Shown piece after piece: positions 21,618 through 36,536 of a stretch of 64,000 nucleotides of DNA. How positions within the stretch are numbered: the stretch's first letter is position 1; the number at the start of each line of letters is the position of its first letter. Both the position numbers and the translations under genes were made by a program. The notes below the pieces were generated by a model that saw nothing but the letters and a program-made list of their open reading frames with translations, had not been told where the DNA came from and ran no database searches. Source of the DNA: Filosporella fistucella (taxonomy: Eukaryota; Ascomycota; Leotiomycetes; Helotiales); contig JAQJZZ010000010.1 in assembly GCA_030077755.1 (NCBI GenBank), forward strand, positions 5,890,001 through 5,954,000, written 5' to 3'.

Positions 21618-23981
21618 CTATATCAATATCAACTCCTCCTTTCCGGCATCCCCAAATATATCCTTATCAAAATATCTTCCCTCAAAAGGGTCAAAAGTCT
21701 GCCCGATCCCAATTCGTCTATACTGCTTGACTTTCACCTCTCTAGGCAGAAGGAGCATCTCGATCTCCTCTCCTTCTGGTACCTCCTCAATCAAAAGGAA
21801 ATATAGGATGGGTTGAGGAACTTCACTTGAATCAGGTATTTCAAAACGAGTCTTGAAATCGCGGTAGACTGATACGCCAAGAGCTATGCACGATCTGGTG
21901 GAAGCATTGCTTCCTAGCATGTCGAGATAGCCCGTCCCGATCGGCAGACCTTGCGGAGTGAAGACATCCAGAATAAGCTTCAAGCTTGGATTGTTGTATG
22001 GAGGGTTCCCGTGTGAGCCTTTGATCCAAACAGGAGTCACGTACCCGTCGACCCGCAGATGAGCACCACTGATTGAATCTAAAGCATCTTTCGCTCTGGA
22101 TATAGTGATGTCTCCGTCTTCCAAACTTCTGAAGGGGAGAGGTCTTATGCTGGGATCTTCGAATGCGGGTGTGACGTCTACCTCTAGGATTTGGAGGTCA
22201 TATGGATCGGCTTCCCGGGAGCCACGCGCAGAAGCTCCAGCAATGTGATGAACAGGCCCTGTAAGCTGAGCCCAGGACCAGGATGGCGCTCTCCAAAATT
22301 TGGCCTGGATTTTGGAGCCTTCCGCTCGCCACAAGAGCCCAAAGTGAAGATCTTCTTCCCACATACCTGCAATGTATCTGTAGCTTGTGGCAGCTTGAAT
22401 GCGTTTCGCAATCGCTGAGATAGCCGGTAGCATGTCGGATTCGTAGCTCATTAGCAGTGCAGAGTATTGAGTGACAACTCTATACCACTTGGTTATAGCA
22501 TCTTCAACACGATTATTCTCTGAGAATAGAAGGGATCGTTTGAAATCCTCATCTGCCCATTCTGCGTTCCGGTCTGCGGAGAAATGCTCCGTGATGTTAC
22601 TTTCTCTCGTTGAGCAAGTCAGACATTCCCAGAACATATCATCGCGGCCAAAGTGAAGGACTCGAGTGCACACCAATCTCTCCTGCAAAACCCAAGCTCG
22701 CCTGCTCAGAGGAGATGACCTGAAGACCTCGCTCCAAGATCTACCTGTTTGTAAACATTTAGTCTGGGGACCGTACTATGGATTAGTGGGAATTGCCCAT
22801 CTCCATACTTTTTCACCGTTGCAGATAAGAACAGTTAGACTAGGCTCAAAGAAAATAACTTACTTGCTGGTCTGAGGTACGTATCTCCGCTGAGATGAAC
22901 TGTAGATGTGACTGGACGTGGTCGTAAAAATCCAGTATCACTTTCCGGGGCATCAAGTGCAGATATGTTCAAGAAGCAGTTCTGATAGTATGTTCCCATT
23001 TTCTTCGCTTCCTCCTCCCAATCCACTTTAGAATCCTGGATGATGCATAACGAATCGATCCAGAGATATCTGATGCCTAGTCTTCGAGTCACTTCAGTTG
23101 CATCTCTGAAGGTCTTCGGGAAGTCCGAGATGTCGATTCCGTTGTAGAAATCGTTCAGCGTGGACGTCCGAGTATGGGATAGAGGATGATGGCCTTGACC
23201 CCAGCAATGGCTCAATGCTACGTATGGTGCAACAATATGATTGGTACTGGTGTCAACCAGAGTTGGCCTCTCATAACTGACATCGATCAATCTCTTCGGC
23301 ATCAACTCGGTCGTCGGTTGCTTGCAAACTTCATGATTTTTTACACAAGAACTGATCCATCCTTCGACAATTTTCCAACAGGATGTAGACATTGGATGTG
23401 AATGAACATCACGCATGTTGGTGCGCGATCGGTGAGGCAATGCTATGTTCGGAGTGGAATCTCCACCTAGCAGTATGTGTGAGCAATAAGATATCAATAC
23501 TAATAAAATACTCACCTCTGAGTTCGAAAAACTCGAACGTCTTGGATTTCAAAGAGAAATCTATTACATCGATTGTTTGCAAAGTTAATATTGGGGTGTA
23601 AACTAGGCTCTGATCTGCGTCTATTGTACTAGAGTAGTTGAATGATATCTTGAGTGTAACGTCTAGTCGTGGATCTCCATCTTCAGATCGGATGTTGGGT
23701 GCTAATTCGTGAAACATAAACCTGCACATAGAGCAGCCTCTTGAAGCCGAGATACGTAAAGTTTTGAAATCATAATGCTCAAGCTGTTGGCGAAGTACAT
23801 CATAATTCTTGGAAAATTTTCTCATCAGGGCTGTAGAGAATATGCGGCATCTAACACAAAGCCTGCTGGATACGACATGGTTAAGGAAAGCTGGGGGCTG
23901 CAACGTGTGAAGTGATAATTAGCTACGATCCGACGTGTACCAATATGAAAAGCATACCGATAGACTTCTTGTAGGTGGCAT
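21618..23981 (-). CDS. HET (heterokaryon incompatibility) domain protein
   Basis: Four minus-strand exons, 23981..23958, 23897..23516, 23466..22864 and 22744..21618, give 711 residues. All introns are GT-AG (60, 49 and 119 nt). The first coding exon is only 24 nt (MPPTRSLS). The N-terminus has cysteine pairs CVRC and CSMC, common before HET domains. The HET domain (about 210-300) shows VALSHCWGQG, FPKTFRDATEVTRRLGIRYL, WIDSLCIIQDS, DWEEEAKKMGTYYQNCFLNI and SALDAPESDTGFL. RRAWVLQERLVCTRVLHFG then closes the conserved region. The C-terminal ~350 residues are variable. HET domains trigger programmed cell death after fusion of incompatible hyphae, but most genomic HET proteins have no known role. 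No partner gene (NLR, HET-S-like prion protein) is adjacent. Confidence 0.94.
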
Positions 23982-25072
23982 GATGAGATCCTGACTGTTC
24001 AAACTCCTTAAGAAGCGAAACAATAGGTTCAATGATAGATTTTCAAATGGGTTGTAGCACTGCTGACTGTAATAGCTGCTTAGATCTCTACCTGCATTGA
24101 CAACCAACAAAACAGGTGCATGTAACGTAAAATATATAAGCCCATGCTATGAACTTGGCAAAGTGGCAGAGAGTGCCCATAAGATGCGCAGTGCAGCTAT
24201 GGATGCGAAACCCAAGATGGTGCAAAGCCATGCAAACTTTTGTGTAGGACGTAGGTAGAGAGAAGGAGAGGAGTGGGGCTGAGAGAACGTGAGAAAGTCG
24301 GGTCTGTTGGATCCTGCCTCAAATCTGTGCCACTATCTATGATATGGGAGGATGCTAGTCAGGATGGAGAGAAAGGAAATCGGCTCATGATAGTGGATAG
24401 AAGAGGTAAATTCTAACAAGCTCGAAGGTCATACTCCTTGACCCAAAATGATAATCGAAAGCATAAGTCAGTAGAGGCAGGAGCGGAAGTCTGGATCCGG
24501 ACTAAATCCCGAATTAGATGAACATTTTTCAGAATAGTTGCCCTTGAAATCATATGATATAGGTAATAATTCTCCCGAACAAACTTCATCTGAATCTCAT
24601 TCGATATAGAACTACGCCCCGAAGCAGAATTGGGGATCATTCAACGGGGCATTATTCGGCACGTGATCGACATCCTTCGAGGCTCACTCTACCTTGACCT
24701 CTTTCGGCAGAAGTGACGAAATAGATAAATCAACGCTCTGAGCAATGTTGCTCATGACAGTTACGATATCTAGGAGGTCTCAAACCTTTCTAGCTATCTA
24801 TCGGCAACCAAAGCCAAAAGGTCTAAGACATTGAATCAGCTGATTCCTCCCACATTACCACCCCTCTTTCGCCACCACGATCAAACGACTACTTCCCAAG
24901 CCAGCCGGCTTCAACCTTATAAACCGTCTGCTTAGAATCTCACTACTCACTTACTGAATTACTGAAAACCTTCATAAATCAAGATGAACTAGTCAATCAA
25001 ACACTATTGCAATTCACCTCTACTTAGAAAACATCGCGTCCAGTTCACAACCTAACTCTCCAAACTTGAAGA
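23982..25072. other. Intergenic, divergent promoters
   Basis: About 1.1 kb between the divergent HET gene and the small orphan. The part before 25073 is rich in short A/C/T tracts, as in fungal 5' UTRs. No gene seen. Confidence 0.5.
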
Positions 25073-25612
25073 ATGCCACCAAAATCCCCCCACCGCATAG
25101 AAATCTGGCGGCACGAAGTCTCCGCCTCCTTCAGTCCCCCTTCCTCACATACACAAGCACCACCTCTCTCCCCTTCCCTCTCTCAAACCCCATCAACAAC
25201 TCTCACTCCACCCTCAGAAGTCCCAACCCAAGCGAAACCACCGAAGAGAACGACTTCTCTATGGAAGAAACTGTTAAAAAAAGATTCAAGGAAACCACAT
25301 TCAGCAACCAGCGTTGACAGGGGAGGATTCGGCGACTATGTGAGAAAAGGAGCAGAAGAAGGCCAAGAATTAGGAAGAACAGGAATGTATGATGTTAGTC
25401 GAGAGAAAGGAGAGAGGCTGGATGGTTTATTGGCAGTCCCTGGAGAAGGAGAGGATAGAGGAAGTAGTATGGAGATTACGAGTGCAGATTTGGAGTCTTC
25501 GGAGGGAGATGTCAAGATGAGACAGAGAAGAGAGAGACTGGAGAGGGCGTCTAGACTTTTGGGTGGGAAGACGGACGGTGGGAAGGCAGAGGCCAGGAGG
25601 GAAGTTGGATAG
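25073..25612 (+). CDS. Small hypothetical protein, Pro/Ser-rich then charged
   Basis: Single-exon frame of 179 residues from ATG 25073. Residues ~20-60 are Pro/Ser/Thr-rich and likely disordered. A basic patch (TTSLWKKLLKKDSRK) is followed by GGFGDYVRKGAEEGQELGRTGMYDVSREKGERLDGLL and a charged C-terminal helix (MRQRRERLERASRLLGG). I do not recognise the family. A second frame (25066..25317) overlaps the 5' half, but the longer frame is preferred for length and biased composition. No signal peptide or membrane segment. Confidence 0.6.
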   Translation: MPPKSPHRIEIWRHEVSASFSPPSSHTQAPPLSPSLSQTPSTTLTPPSEVPTQAKPPKRTTSLWKKLLKKDSRKPHSATSVDRGGFGDYVRKGAEEGQELGRTGMYDVSREKGERLDGLLAVPGEGEDRGSSMEITSADLESSEGDVKMRQRRERLERASRLLGGKTDGGKAEARREVG

Positions 25613-26392
25613 AGAGCGAGCGAAGTGAAGTTGACTGGTGCTTAGTGTGGCCATGATACCCAAGGAGCTGTTTAGAATATTCTTATGTAGTCAATTCAAG
25701 ATTGAAGCCAAGGAGAAGCGAAATGTGGGGGACGGGGATCAAGCCTCTGGAAGTCATCTTAGTTCACGATAGCATCATATTCCCCAGTCTTGGCATAGTG
25801 GATCTTGTTCACCTCACTTCACATTCAGATCAAAATCAAGAAGTCAGTATGGAATCATTCATCAACCTAGCAAGCTACAAAGTAACATGCAAAGTTTGAT
25901 CGAGAGGCTATCCGCTATGACCAACGCAATTGGGATGTAAGAAATCCGATGGGGATATCTAGAGATGGAAGCATACCCACCAACTAAAGTAGCAAAACCC
26001 ATTGCAAATAGAGAGATGAGTACCCGTTGTCAATGCATCTCTCTTTAAAAGCCATGTGCCGTTGAAGCTATTTGTGGTGAAGAATTGCATTCCTGTATCA
26101 ACAGACGCCCACTTCAGAAGCTTCTTGACGGCTCCGTCTGCAAAACACGCCCACGACGTAATAAAGACCGCAGCAAAGAAAACATCGCAACCAGAAAGGA
26201 AAACATGATCATAAAGTTCGCAGGATGGTGTATTCGCAAATCGCAAAGTCGCACTCAGCCTGCTTTTCATATCAACTCCCATCCCCTACCCATGCTGCAA
26301 TCACTCCACCAGCAAGCCAGGTGTACCAGCCGCTCCAGCAAGATCAAGAAGCATATGAAAACCGGACGAGGAGATTCGAGAGAGTGAGAGAT
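25613..26392. other. Convergent intergenic region
   Basis: Between the small orphan and the 14-3-3 stop codon. A minus-strand frame at 25959..26282 (107 codons) shows no domain and sits where the 14-3-3 3' UTR is expected. Confidence 0.5.
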
Positions 26393-27627
26393 CTAAGATT
26401 CGGTAGCAGGCGCAGTCTCGGTCTTTGGCTCTGCCTCCTTCTCTGGTTCCGCAGCCTTCTCGGCCTCCTTTGGTGCCTCAGCAGCAGGTGCTTCTGGCTC
26501 GCCGCTATCCGACGAGGTCCAGAGAGTAAGGTTATCACGGAGGAGTTGCATGATGAGAGTGCTGTCACGGTAAGACTCTTCGGAGAGAGAATCGAGCTCG
26601 GCAATGGCATCGTCGAAAGCTTGCTTGGCAAGATGGCATGCACGATCGGGAGAGTTGAGAATCTCATAGTAGAACACAGAGAAGTTCAAGGCAAGGCCAA
26701 GGCGAATGGGGTGAGTGGGGGTAAGCTCGGTTTGGGCGACATCGGTGGCATTCTGGTCCGAATCAGCAAATATTTCTAGCCATTGAAAATGCACTTACCT
26801 TGTAAGCCTCGTGGGCAGCAGTGGCAGCAACCTTACGCTTCTCACCAGATGCGAACTCAGCGAGATAACGGTGATAATCTCCCTTCCTAGAGGGGTAAAA
26901 TTGTCAATAACAGAACACCTCGTTTTGATGCCTAACTGGCGATAAGACATACATCTTGTGGTAAAAGACCTTGGACTCTCCTGATTCGGCCTTGGGGATC
27001 AAGGACTCATCCAAGACGTCCAATACATCCTGGCAGACCTTCTCAAGCTCGGTTTCGATCTTTTGACGGTAATCCCGGATGGTGGAAACGTGCTTATCGG
27101 TACCCTTGGACTCTTCCTTTTGCTCGATTGAGGAAATGATGCGCCAAGAAGCACGTCTGGTACCAACGACATTCTTGTATGCAACGGATAGAAGGTTTCG
27201 CTCATCGACTGTAAGCTCTCCGCCCAACTGTGTCACGCGAGGTCAGTTATGTTCCCTCCTTCATGACTTGTGAGAACATCAGCCCAGGAGTATGATATGC
27301 GCGTCGCGTACCTTGGCAACCTCCTTCATGTATGTAACCATCTCATCGTAACGCTCGGCCTGCTCGCAGAGCCTCGCGAGAAAGGTCTTGCTGTTGTAGA
27401 CATTAGCATAAACGGAGATTGGGCGCAGGATGCGCGGGAGGTGGCATTTCGAACCTTTCGCGCTACATAGTGATAGGGAAGTCAGCAAAACATTCACAGA
27501 TGATGATAGATATGTAGGAGAATGATAATAACGCGGTGGATAAGGGTTGTGAGCAATGGAGGGGAACTGTTTAGGCCCGCCGCAAGTGATGCAGAGGGGA
27601 TGGAGGGGAACTTACTTCAGTCGTCAT
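26393..27627 (-). CDS. 14-3-3 protein (six coding exons including an 8-nt micro-exon)
   Basis: Minus-strand exons 27627..27616 (MTTE), 27462..27455 (8 nt, RE plus two bases), 27390..27312, 27227..26953, 26886..26799 and 26752..26393 total 822 nt and 273 residues, all GT-AG. Family motifs are complete: [92 protein letters not shown], then [20 protein letters not shown] and [14 protein letters not shown]. 14-3-3 dimers bind phosphoserine/threonine motifs and regulate signalling, metabolism and polarity. The phosphate-clamp residues Lys, two Arg and Tyr lie in these blocks. The acidic Pro/Ala/Glu tail (~35 residues) is long for a fungal 14-3-3. Fungi usually have two paralogues; only one is here. 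The micro-exon is required: without it MTTE cannot join KTFLARL in frame. Confidence 0.95.
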
Positions 27628-29532
27628 TCTTGCGTAATGTCAGGTTGTACTTGCAAAGATGTGAAGCGTTGGATCGAGGGTTCGAGATTGATGGGAGAAG
27701 TTGTGTTGGGAAAAGTAGAAGTTCTAAGGATGGTTCTGGTCGTGATTTTGGAAGAGTCGTAGAACCTCGCTGGTCGTTAGCTCGTCGCTTAGCGAAATCG
27801 AAATTCAAGCACTTGACAGAGCGCGTTGGACAATCAACAAACAAAGGGGTGAAGTCGAAGTTATTTTCAAGATTAAATTTTGATGTGTGGGCTTGCTAAC
27901 TGCGACTGCCGTGTGAATCACAGGAAACAAGATATGCCCTGGCAAGAACGAATGCAATATTGCAGCTGAAGTGGTGTGACTTCCTTCCCAGCGCTCGCCA
28001 TAAAGTTATTGAAACTCAGGAATTACATCAAACCCGCCAGACATTGCTTGCGAGTTACTATCGGCACCTTCTCAATATAACAGTAATCTCTGCTGCCGCC
28101 TCTACTTCCTGCCATCATTTTCAACTACCACAAAGGACACAAATCAACAATATTCTCCATTATCAGCACTTATCACGTGTTATTCTGACATCTTGCTTCC
28201 ATGGACGACCATTTCATTTCTGTGATGTTCGAGCAATTTGAAGAGAGGCGGCTCGATCCCAGGTCAAGAGCGCCTATTCGTAGGCAAGTCACAATAACAA
28301 TTTCGCCGTCACCGAGCACATGAACCATAAACCTTGGTTTCTTCACGTCATCTGTTCCCCGATGAAAGCCTTGTTTGGGGTGTCGCTATTCTTCCTGTTG
28401 TCCTCGATCCTGCTGGTGCGGGAGATTTGTATGGCTACTTGGTCCCATAAGAACTGTCCCTTATCACTTGTACTGCCCAGTCTCTGCATTCTGGTTCGCA
28501 GGGATTCTGGTTTCGCTCAGTGTGCTGGCAAATACATCAACCAATGAAACACACATGCAAATGTGATTGCCCAACAATCACTCTTGACATATTTATTCTG
28601 GTGTCACCAAGCGCAGTCCGAGTGGTCACTAATTTGATGCCGTCCGGCTCGGTCTGGAATAACTTTGGCCATGGGGGGCGTTGGCCCACCTTTCAAAGGA
28701 TCCTCATGTGATGGTATTTACACATCTGTTTTTCGGGCTCGTAGAGAGTCCAGACTCAAGTGCATGGCTTTGAGGCGGCAAAGGCTGGCGTCAGCCGCAG
28801 GATAGCAAGAGATATCCAGCCTTTTAATCAGTTCCACCTCTTGGCTAGAAGAAGCCTCAAAGTACCCCTAATCTTGCATGACGAACATTTGTTGAGACGG
28901 TGATAACATCGATAGAATAGCCACAGTGAGGGGTCCTCAGACACGCCGAAGCCGCATTGTCTGGGAAATCCGGAGAAATAACCTTTCCTTTTTGGCTGAT
29001 ATTAGATGCGATGGTTGGCTCGTTACCGCATGGAAAGGGGAGCTTCAGGACATAAGATGGGATCCACCACATACATACCCATCAAACAACGCCTGAAAGT
29101 GAGGCTCAAGGTACATTTATATAAAGGTCAAACTCGCCCGTTATGATAAATGGCCAAAATGCTAAAAGTGCATTCTTTGTGAGCTAGAACTGAGTAACGT
29201 GACCCATCCCACCTTCCTCTTTGTTCCAAGCCAATCGGCAAGAATGGCAGCGAAGCCAAGGGATTTTTTGCTCTAATGTGGAACAGCCTCAAGAAGAGGA
29301 CACTTGGAGATTTGAAGTGGGAGAAAAGACCTGACAAAGCGACCCGCAATCGATAACATATCGTGTTTGATCTTGTGAACCTTCGTTTCTTGCTCTTTAC
29401 ACGTTGCCCATATTCTTGCATTCTCTCTTTTGCAAGGATATTATTCGCCTTACATGAACTGTCAAAGATAAATAGGTGGCCGAATTCCCGGTACAAACAT
29501 AACCTTCAACTATTTCTTTGCCCCACATCAAG
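27628..29532. other. Intergenic, divergent promoters of 14-3-3 and SERCA
   Basis: A 1.9-kb region between two divergent, strongly conserved genes. ORFs of 60-122 codons occur on both strands with no domain. Nothing else identified. Confidence 0.5.
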
Positions 29533-32693
<3,161 letters not shown>

Positions 32694-33179
32694 AGGATCA
32701 AGACTTGGTGGATCTTGGGGCTGTACATTAGTAGACAGTAGATATAGAATTGCATACTTGCATTCACATAGGTACTAAAATAAGAATAAATGATCTCCAA
32801 AGAATCTTCGTTAAATTCATAGAAGAATTCGCCATGTTTGCTGGCGTTTTATTGTATACTCGTTGTGCCACGTAATGTCTGTCGAATATCTAGACCACAT
32901 GGATACTTTGAAATCAGCTAACGGAATCCGCTTCCTCGAATCACAATTTCAGAACCAAATCAGCGTTGCATTGATTACATTGATATTGAATCGAATAGCT
33001 TCGAAATTCAAATCTCAAGTAGTCTCATATCGTGTCCATTTTACTTTCTTGGTCATAAGCCGCAATGCCATGTGTCTAGTATACACAAGACGAGCTCTCT
33101 TCCACATAAGCTCATCTTGATCTTGATATCTCCGCAGCACTCCCCAAAGGAATACCATCCTCCAGTATTCGTCATCCCC
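32694..33179. other. Convergent intergenic region
   Basis: Between the SERCA and PUP3 stop codons; AT-rich. A short plus-strand frame at 32863..33120 has no domain. Expected to hold both 3' UTRs. Confidence 0.5.
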
Positions 33180-33952
33180 TTAATCTTGTCTACCCTTCAA
33201 TAACCGTTTTGTAACCTTGTCCTTCTCAATAATGTAGACATGTGCTCCCCATCCAGACAACGCATCTCTATCCACCGCATTCAGCAGAGCCTGGGAAATA
33301 GTCTCAAAGAGATCCTCTGGCGCCTGTTTCTCTCCATTAGTTCTTTTCACTAACGTCAGAAGATATACTCACAAGATCCGGCTCCCAAAGCCCTTCACAA
33401 GTACCAAACAATTGATCACTTGCTGTCCCACTGACAATAAAGTCCTTCGCAAAATCAATGCACCCAATACTATCAAACCCACAAATAAATGGCTTCCCAC
33501 TCTTTTGATCAATACCCGCTACCACAGGAGAGACAAAGTAAGGACCAAATCGCTTCTCGTACAGCGAAGAACTGACTAGATTCGCCATGGTGGAGGGAGA
33601 GATATTGCGTTCTTCTCGGAGGCGGTACATGTTGACTTTGTAGCGGAAGAGATCGCTCACGGTGGAGACATCAGTGGCTAGACCGGTGAGACCTAGGTAG
33701 ACGTCGCCGTAGGAGAAGATCTTGGGGAAGTTGTTGGAGACGGTGAGGGATTGGAGACCAAGTCGAAGATCGCAGGCTATGGCTACACAGTCCTTGCCTA
33801 CCATTGCCACGCAGGCACCGCCATCTGAGGAGGTGGTTAGTAGTGTTCGTGTGAGGGCTGAGAAGGGGATCTCGTACTGATGGAGAAGGGGGAGCTCTGA
33901 GAGGATATATTAGCTATGTTTGAAGAGGTAGTTTGGCAAGGGTAATTACCAT
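33180..33952 (-). CDS. PUP3: 20S proteasome subunit beta 3
   Basis: Minus-strand exons 33952..33950 (the ATG alone), 33896..33878 (19 nt), 33824..33373 and 33323..33180 give 205 residues, the normal length of this subunit. Introns of 53, 53 and 49 nt are all GT-AG. The reconstructed N-terminus [19 protein letters not shown] matches the MSDxxSINGG start of yeast and fungal Pup3; no other combination of local ATGs and splice sites gave SINGG. Core motifs are [62 protein letters not shown] and [11 protein letters not shown], then [14 protein letters not shown]. Beta 3 is non-catalytic: there is no propeptide with an active Thr1. It sits in the inner rings of the 20S core. Divergent from the UBX gene at 34516. 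Confidence 0.96.
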
Positions 33953-34515
33953 CTTGACCGCAGTGCAGGTGTGATTTGCAAAATTGTATTTGGGTGTGAG
34001 GAAGGAATGGCTCTATCGTAGATCAAGAGCTTCGCGATGAGAGTGGTAAGGTGAAAGTGAGGCTGTTGATATTCTTGAGGTACAGCTGCAAGGTAGACAC
34101 GGCTGCGCGTCGAGCTTCAAAAGCGGAAAGCTTGGGCCACCGAATTCTGCCAGGCACCAAATGGCCTAATCATCAACAGCTACTACAGTGTTGCGCCGCA
34201 ATCACTTGTACAAACTTCATTTGTTTTCTTCTCTCCTGTTTACTCTTGCTCCTCATTTCTTGTACTCAATTCAAGGGGGATCTATCTTCCTGGGAGCCTG
34301 GTTGTGGTTTGCGCATAAAACGTCTACTCTAGATCACCCCGCCACACCCACTTCGACTTACAAACATTCGAGAACCAGAGAGAATATCAGGAATTTAAAG
34401 TACATTGTTGGCCTTTCGCGCAAGTAGATCCTGGGATACGGCCATACATCAGAATACATCGCCATAAAATACACGCTCTTTACCGCTCCTCCGTCCTCCG
34501 GACCATCGTACAAAT
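33953..34515. promoter_or_regulatory. Divergent promoter shared by PUP3 and the UBX cofactor gene
   Basis: 563 bp separate the start codons of a proteasome subunit and a Cdc48 cofactor. The consensus proteasome element GGTGGCAAA is not present in either orientation; the nearest look-alike is gggccacc near 34134. Both promoters should lie here. Confidence 0.45.
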
Positions 34516-36099
34516 ATGGCATCCCACGTTGTAGTCATCGATTCATCTTTTCGACGAGCCCAAGTGAAAGTTACACCTGGCACATATATGACGGATGTTG
34601 TAGAGCAAGCCTGCAAGAAGCTGGGGTTGAAAGGCACGAACTATGGTCTTAAGTAAGGTTCCTTGTTGGTAAGAATGGCATAGTCTAACACAAATAGGAT
34701 CAACAGCACTTCAAAACCTGTCGACGTCTCGAGGACATTTCGGCAAACAGGTCTCACATCTGGAGCGAAACTCGACCTGATAGTTGTTTCTCGATCTCCC
34801 TCTGTCGTCTCAGTTGCCCTACAACTCCCAGAAGCTGTGGCCTCAGAAGTACCTGGTGGAAGATTGACGGACAAGTTCGCGAGTGATGAGACGTTATGGC
34901 TTATATTACGGAAATTCGAGACTACTGGTGGTACAGGAAAGAATTTGAATTTCACTGCAAGAGCTGTAACAGAGATTGAGAATGGTAGCTCGGGTGCTGG
35001 ACGTATTTTCTACGAGATGCCAGTCCTGAATATTATGGGCAGAGAACTGGCAACATTTGGGGATTTGCAAAAGAACTTGGCTCAGTTGGGATTTAATGGT
35101 GGTAGTACACTTATTCGACTGGGCTTCAGGAAGACGGATATGCCGCTGGAGGAAGCCATGAAGGAGATTGGAACATATTTCAAAGAGGTGGAAGCTGAAG
35201 AACCACTTGAAACGGGTGATACTCTCTCAGACGCACTTGCAAGATTGCCATCTGATGGACCAGAAGCCGGGGGTTTCAAGGATACAGAAATGTCTATCGA
35301 CGAGTCAGAAACTACATCTACAACAGATCCATCCCCATATCCAGAGACTGTTGGCGATTTACCACCCCCTCTCACACCGTCTAAGCGCTCTGCCCCAGAT
35401 AATCAAGAGGAGGTTGTCCTAGGTCCGGATCAACGTCCAATCTCAGTATACTCCGCACCATCCGGCGATACCCCAAAAGCAGCATTAATCCCACACAACG
35501 AGTCTGACTTTGAACCGACCATTGCTCATGCAAAGCTACATCAAAGCCGCCTCTTGAACAACACCATTAACAAACGTCTCCTATCTGATGCCGAGGAGGA
35601 AAGACTTGCCGCTGAAAAGGCTGCCAAGTTAGCAAGTACGAAACAAGTAAAGATTCGAGTTCGTTTCCCAGATCAAACGAGTATCGAATCAAACTTCACA
35701 GCCGTAGATACAGGCGCAAGCCTCTACTCCTTCGTCACTGGTGTTATCCAAGCCGAAGGAGAACCCTTCAAACTCATCTACACCGATAAAGGTTCCCAAA
35801 CTGTCCCAAGGGATGAACAGAAATTAATCAAGAATCTGGGTTTTGCAGGCGCAGTGCTTGTCGTTTTTCATTGGGAAGATGCGGCTACTGATAAAGTATG
35901 GAAACAACCTGTCCTGAAGTCCCAGTACGCTCAAAAGGCAAAAGAGGTTTCTGTCCCTAAGCCACCAGTAGAAGATACCAAAGAGGACGACGAGGTACCT
36001 GCTAAGGAGGAAAAGAAAGGTGGTTCTACAGGTGGCGGTGGCCAGAAGGGGAAAGGCAAGATGCCAGCTTGGCTGTTGAAAGGGTTGCATAAGAAGTAG
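34516..36099 (+). CDS. TUG/UBX-domain Cdc48 cofactor (Ubx4/ASPL-like)
   Basis: Exons 34516..34652 and 34698..36099 (45-nt intron, GTAAGG...AATAG) give 512 residues. The first ~80 residues are the TUG ubiquitin-like domain: HVVVIDSSFRRAQVKVTPGT, then VVEQACKKLGLKGTNYGLK and RQTGLTSGAKLDLIVVSR. A second ubiquitin-like stretch (VALQLPEAVASEVPGGRLTD) follows. The UBX domain (about 363-440) reads KIRVRFPDQTSIESNFTAVD through FAGAVLVVFHW. A charged linker (SDAEEERLAAEKAAKLA) precedes it. The tail is basic and Gly-rich. The family binds Cdc48/p97 through UBX and helps assemble or disassemble the hexamer and direct ERAD substrates; yeast Ubx4 and mammalian ASPSCR1/TUG have this layout. Whether this is the strict orthologue of UBX4 I infer from domain order. 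Confidence 0.9.
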
Positions 36100-36536
36100 A
36101 GAGACTTGCTGCATGGATGGCATGAGATATGAATGAACGGTATCTTTGATTCTGAGAACAGCGGCGTATTAGATGGATGGGTCGCTCTGTTCTGTTTGGG
36201 ACTGAGATCATAGCGAGGCGTTATTCCTTACTTTAGTTGCCTGAAGACACCATATCTTGCCTTCGTAGCAAAGATGTGTGGGCGAATAAAATTTCTACGA
36301 TCCTCCACATAAAATTCCATTCACACATCGTATCAGCACGTCACACAAGCATTCTCAAAACTGTAGTTTTCATCCATTCAATCATTCCATTTTCAGACTC
36401 CCATGCCTACTAGAAAGCAGAAAGCTAAAGGCTACCAGCTACCAGCCCCATCAATCCCAACCATGGTATCGCATTGAAGCACGAGATATGAGGTCGAAAG
36501 CGCAGAATGAATAAAATGACGGTGAGACGGAGAAAT
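36100..36536. other. Convergent intergenic region
   Basis: Between the UBX cofactor and RPL36 stop codons. No gene or structured element seen. Confidence 0.5.

Noticed and set aside
21618..23981. HET-domain gene as part of a new incompatibility or immune cluster
   Set aside because: No NLR, prion-like or partner gene lies beside it; neighbours are a BTB protein and a small orphan without links to cell-death systems.
25959..26282. 107-codon minus-strand frame beside the 14-3-3 gene
   Set aside because: Sits in the expected 3' UTR; the 14-3-3 frame already ends with its own stop at 26393 and no splice links the two.
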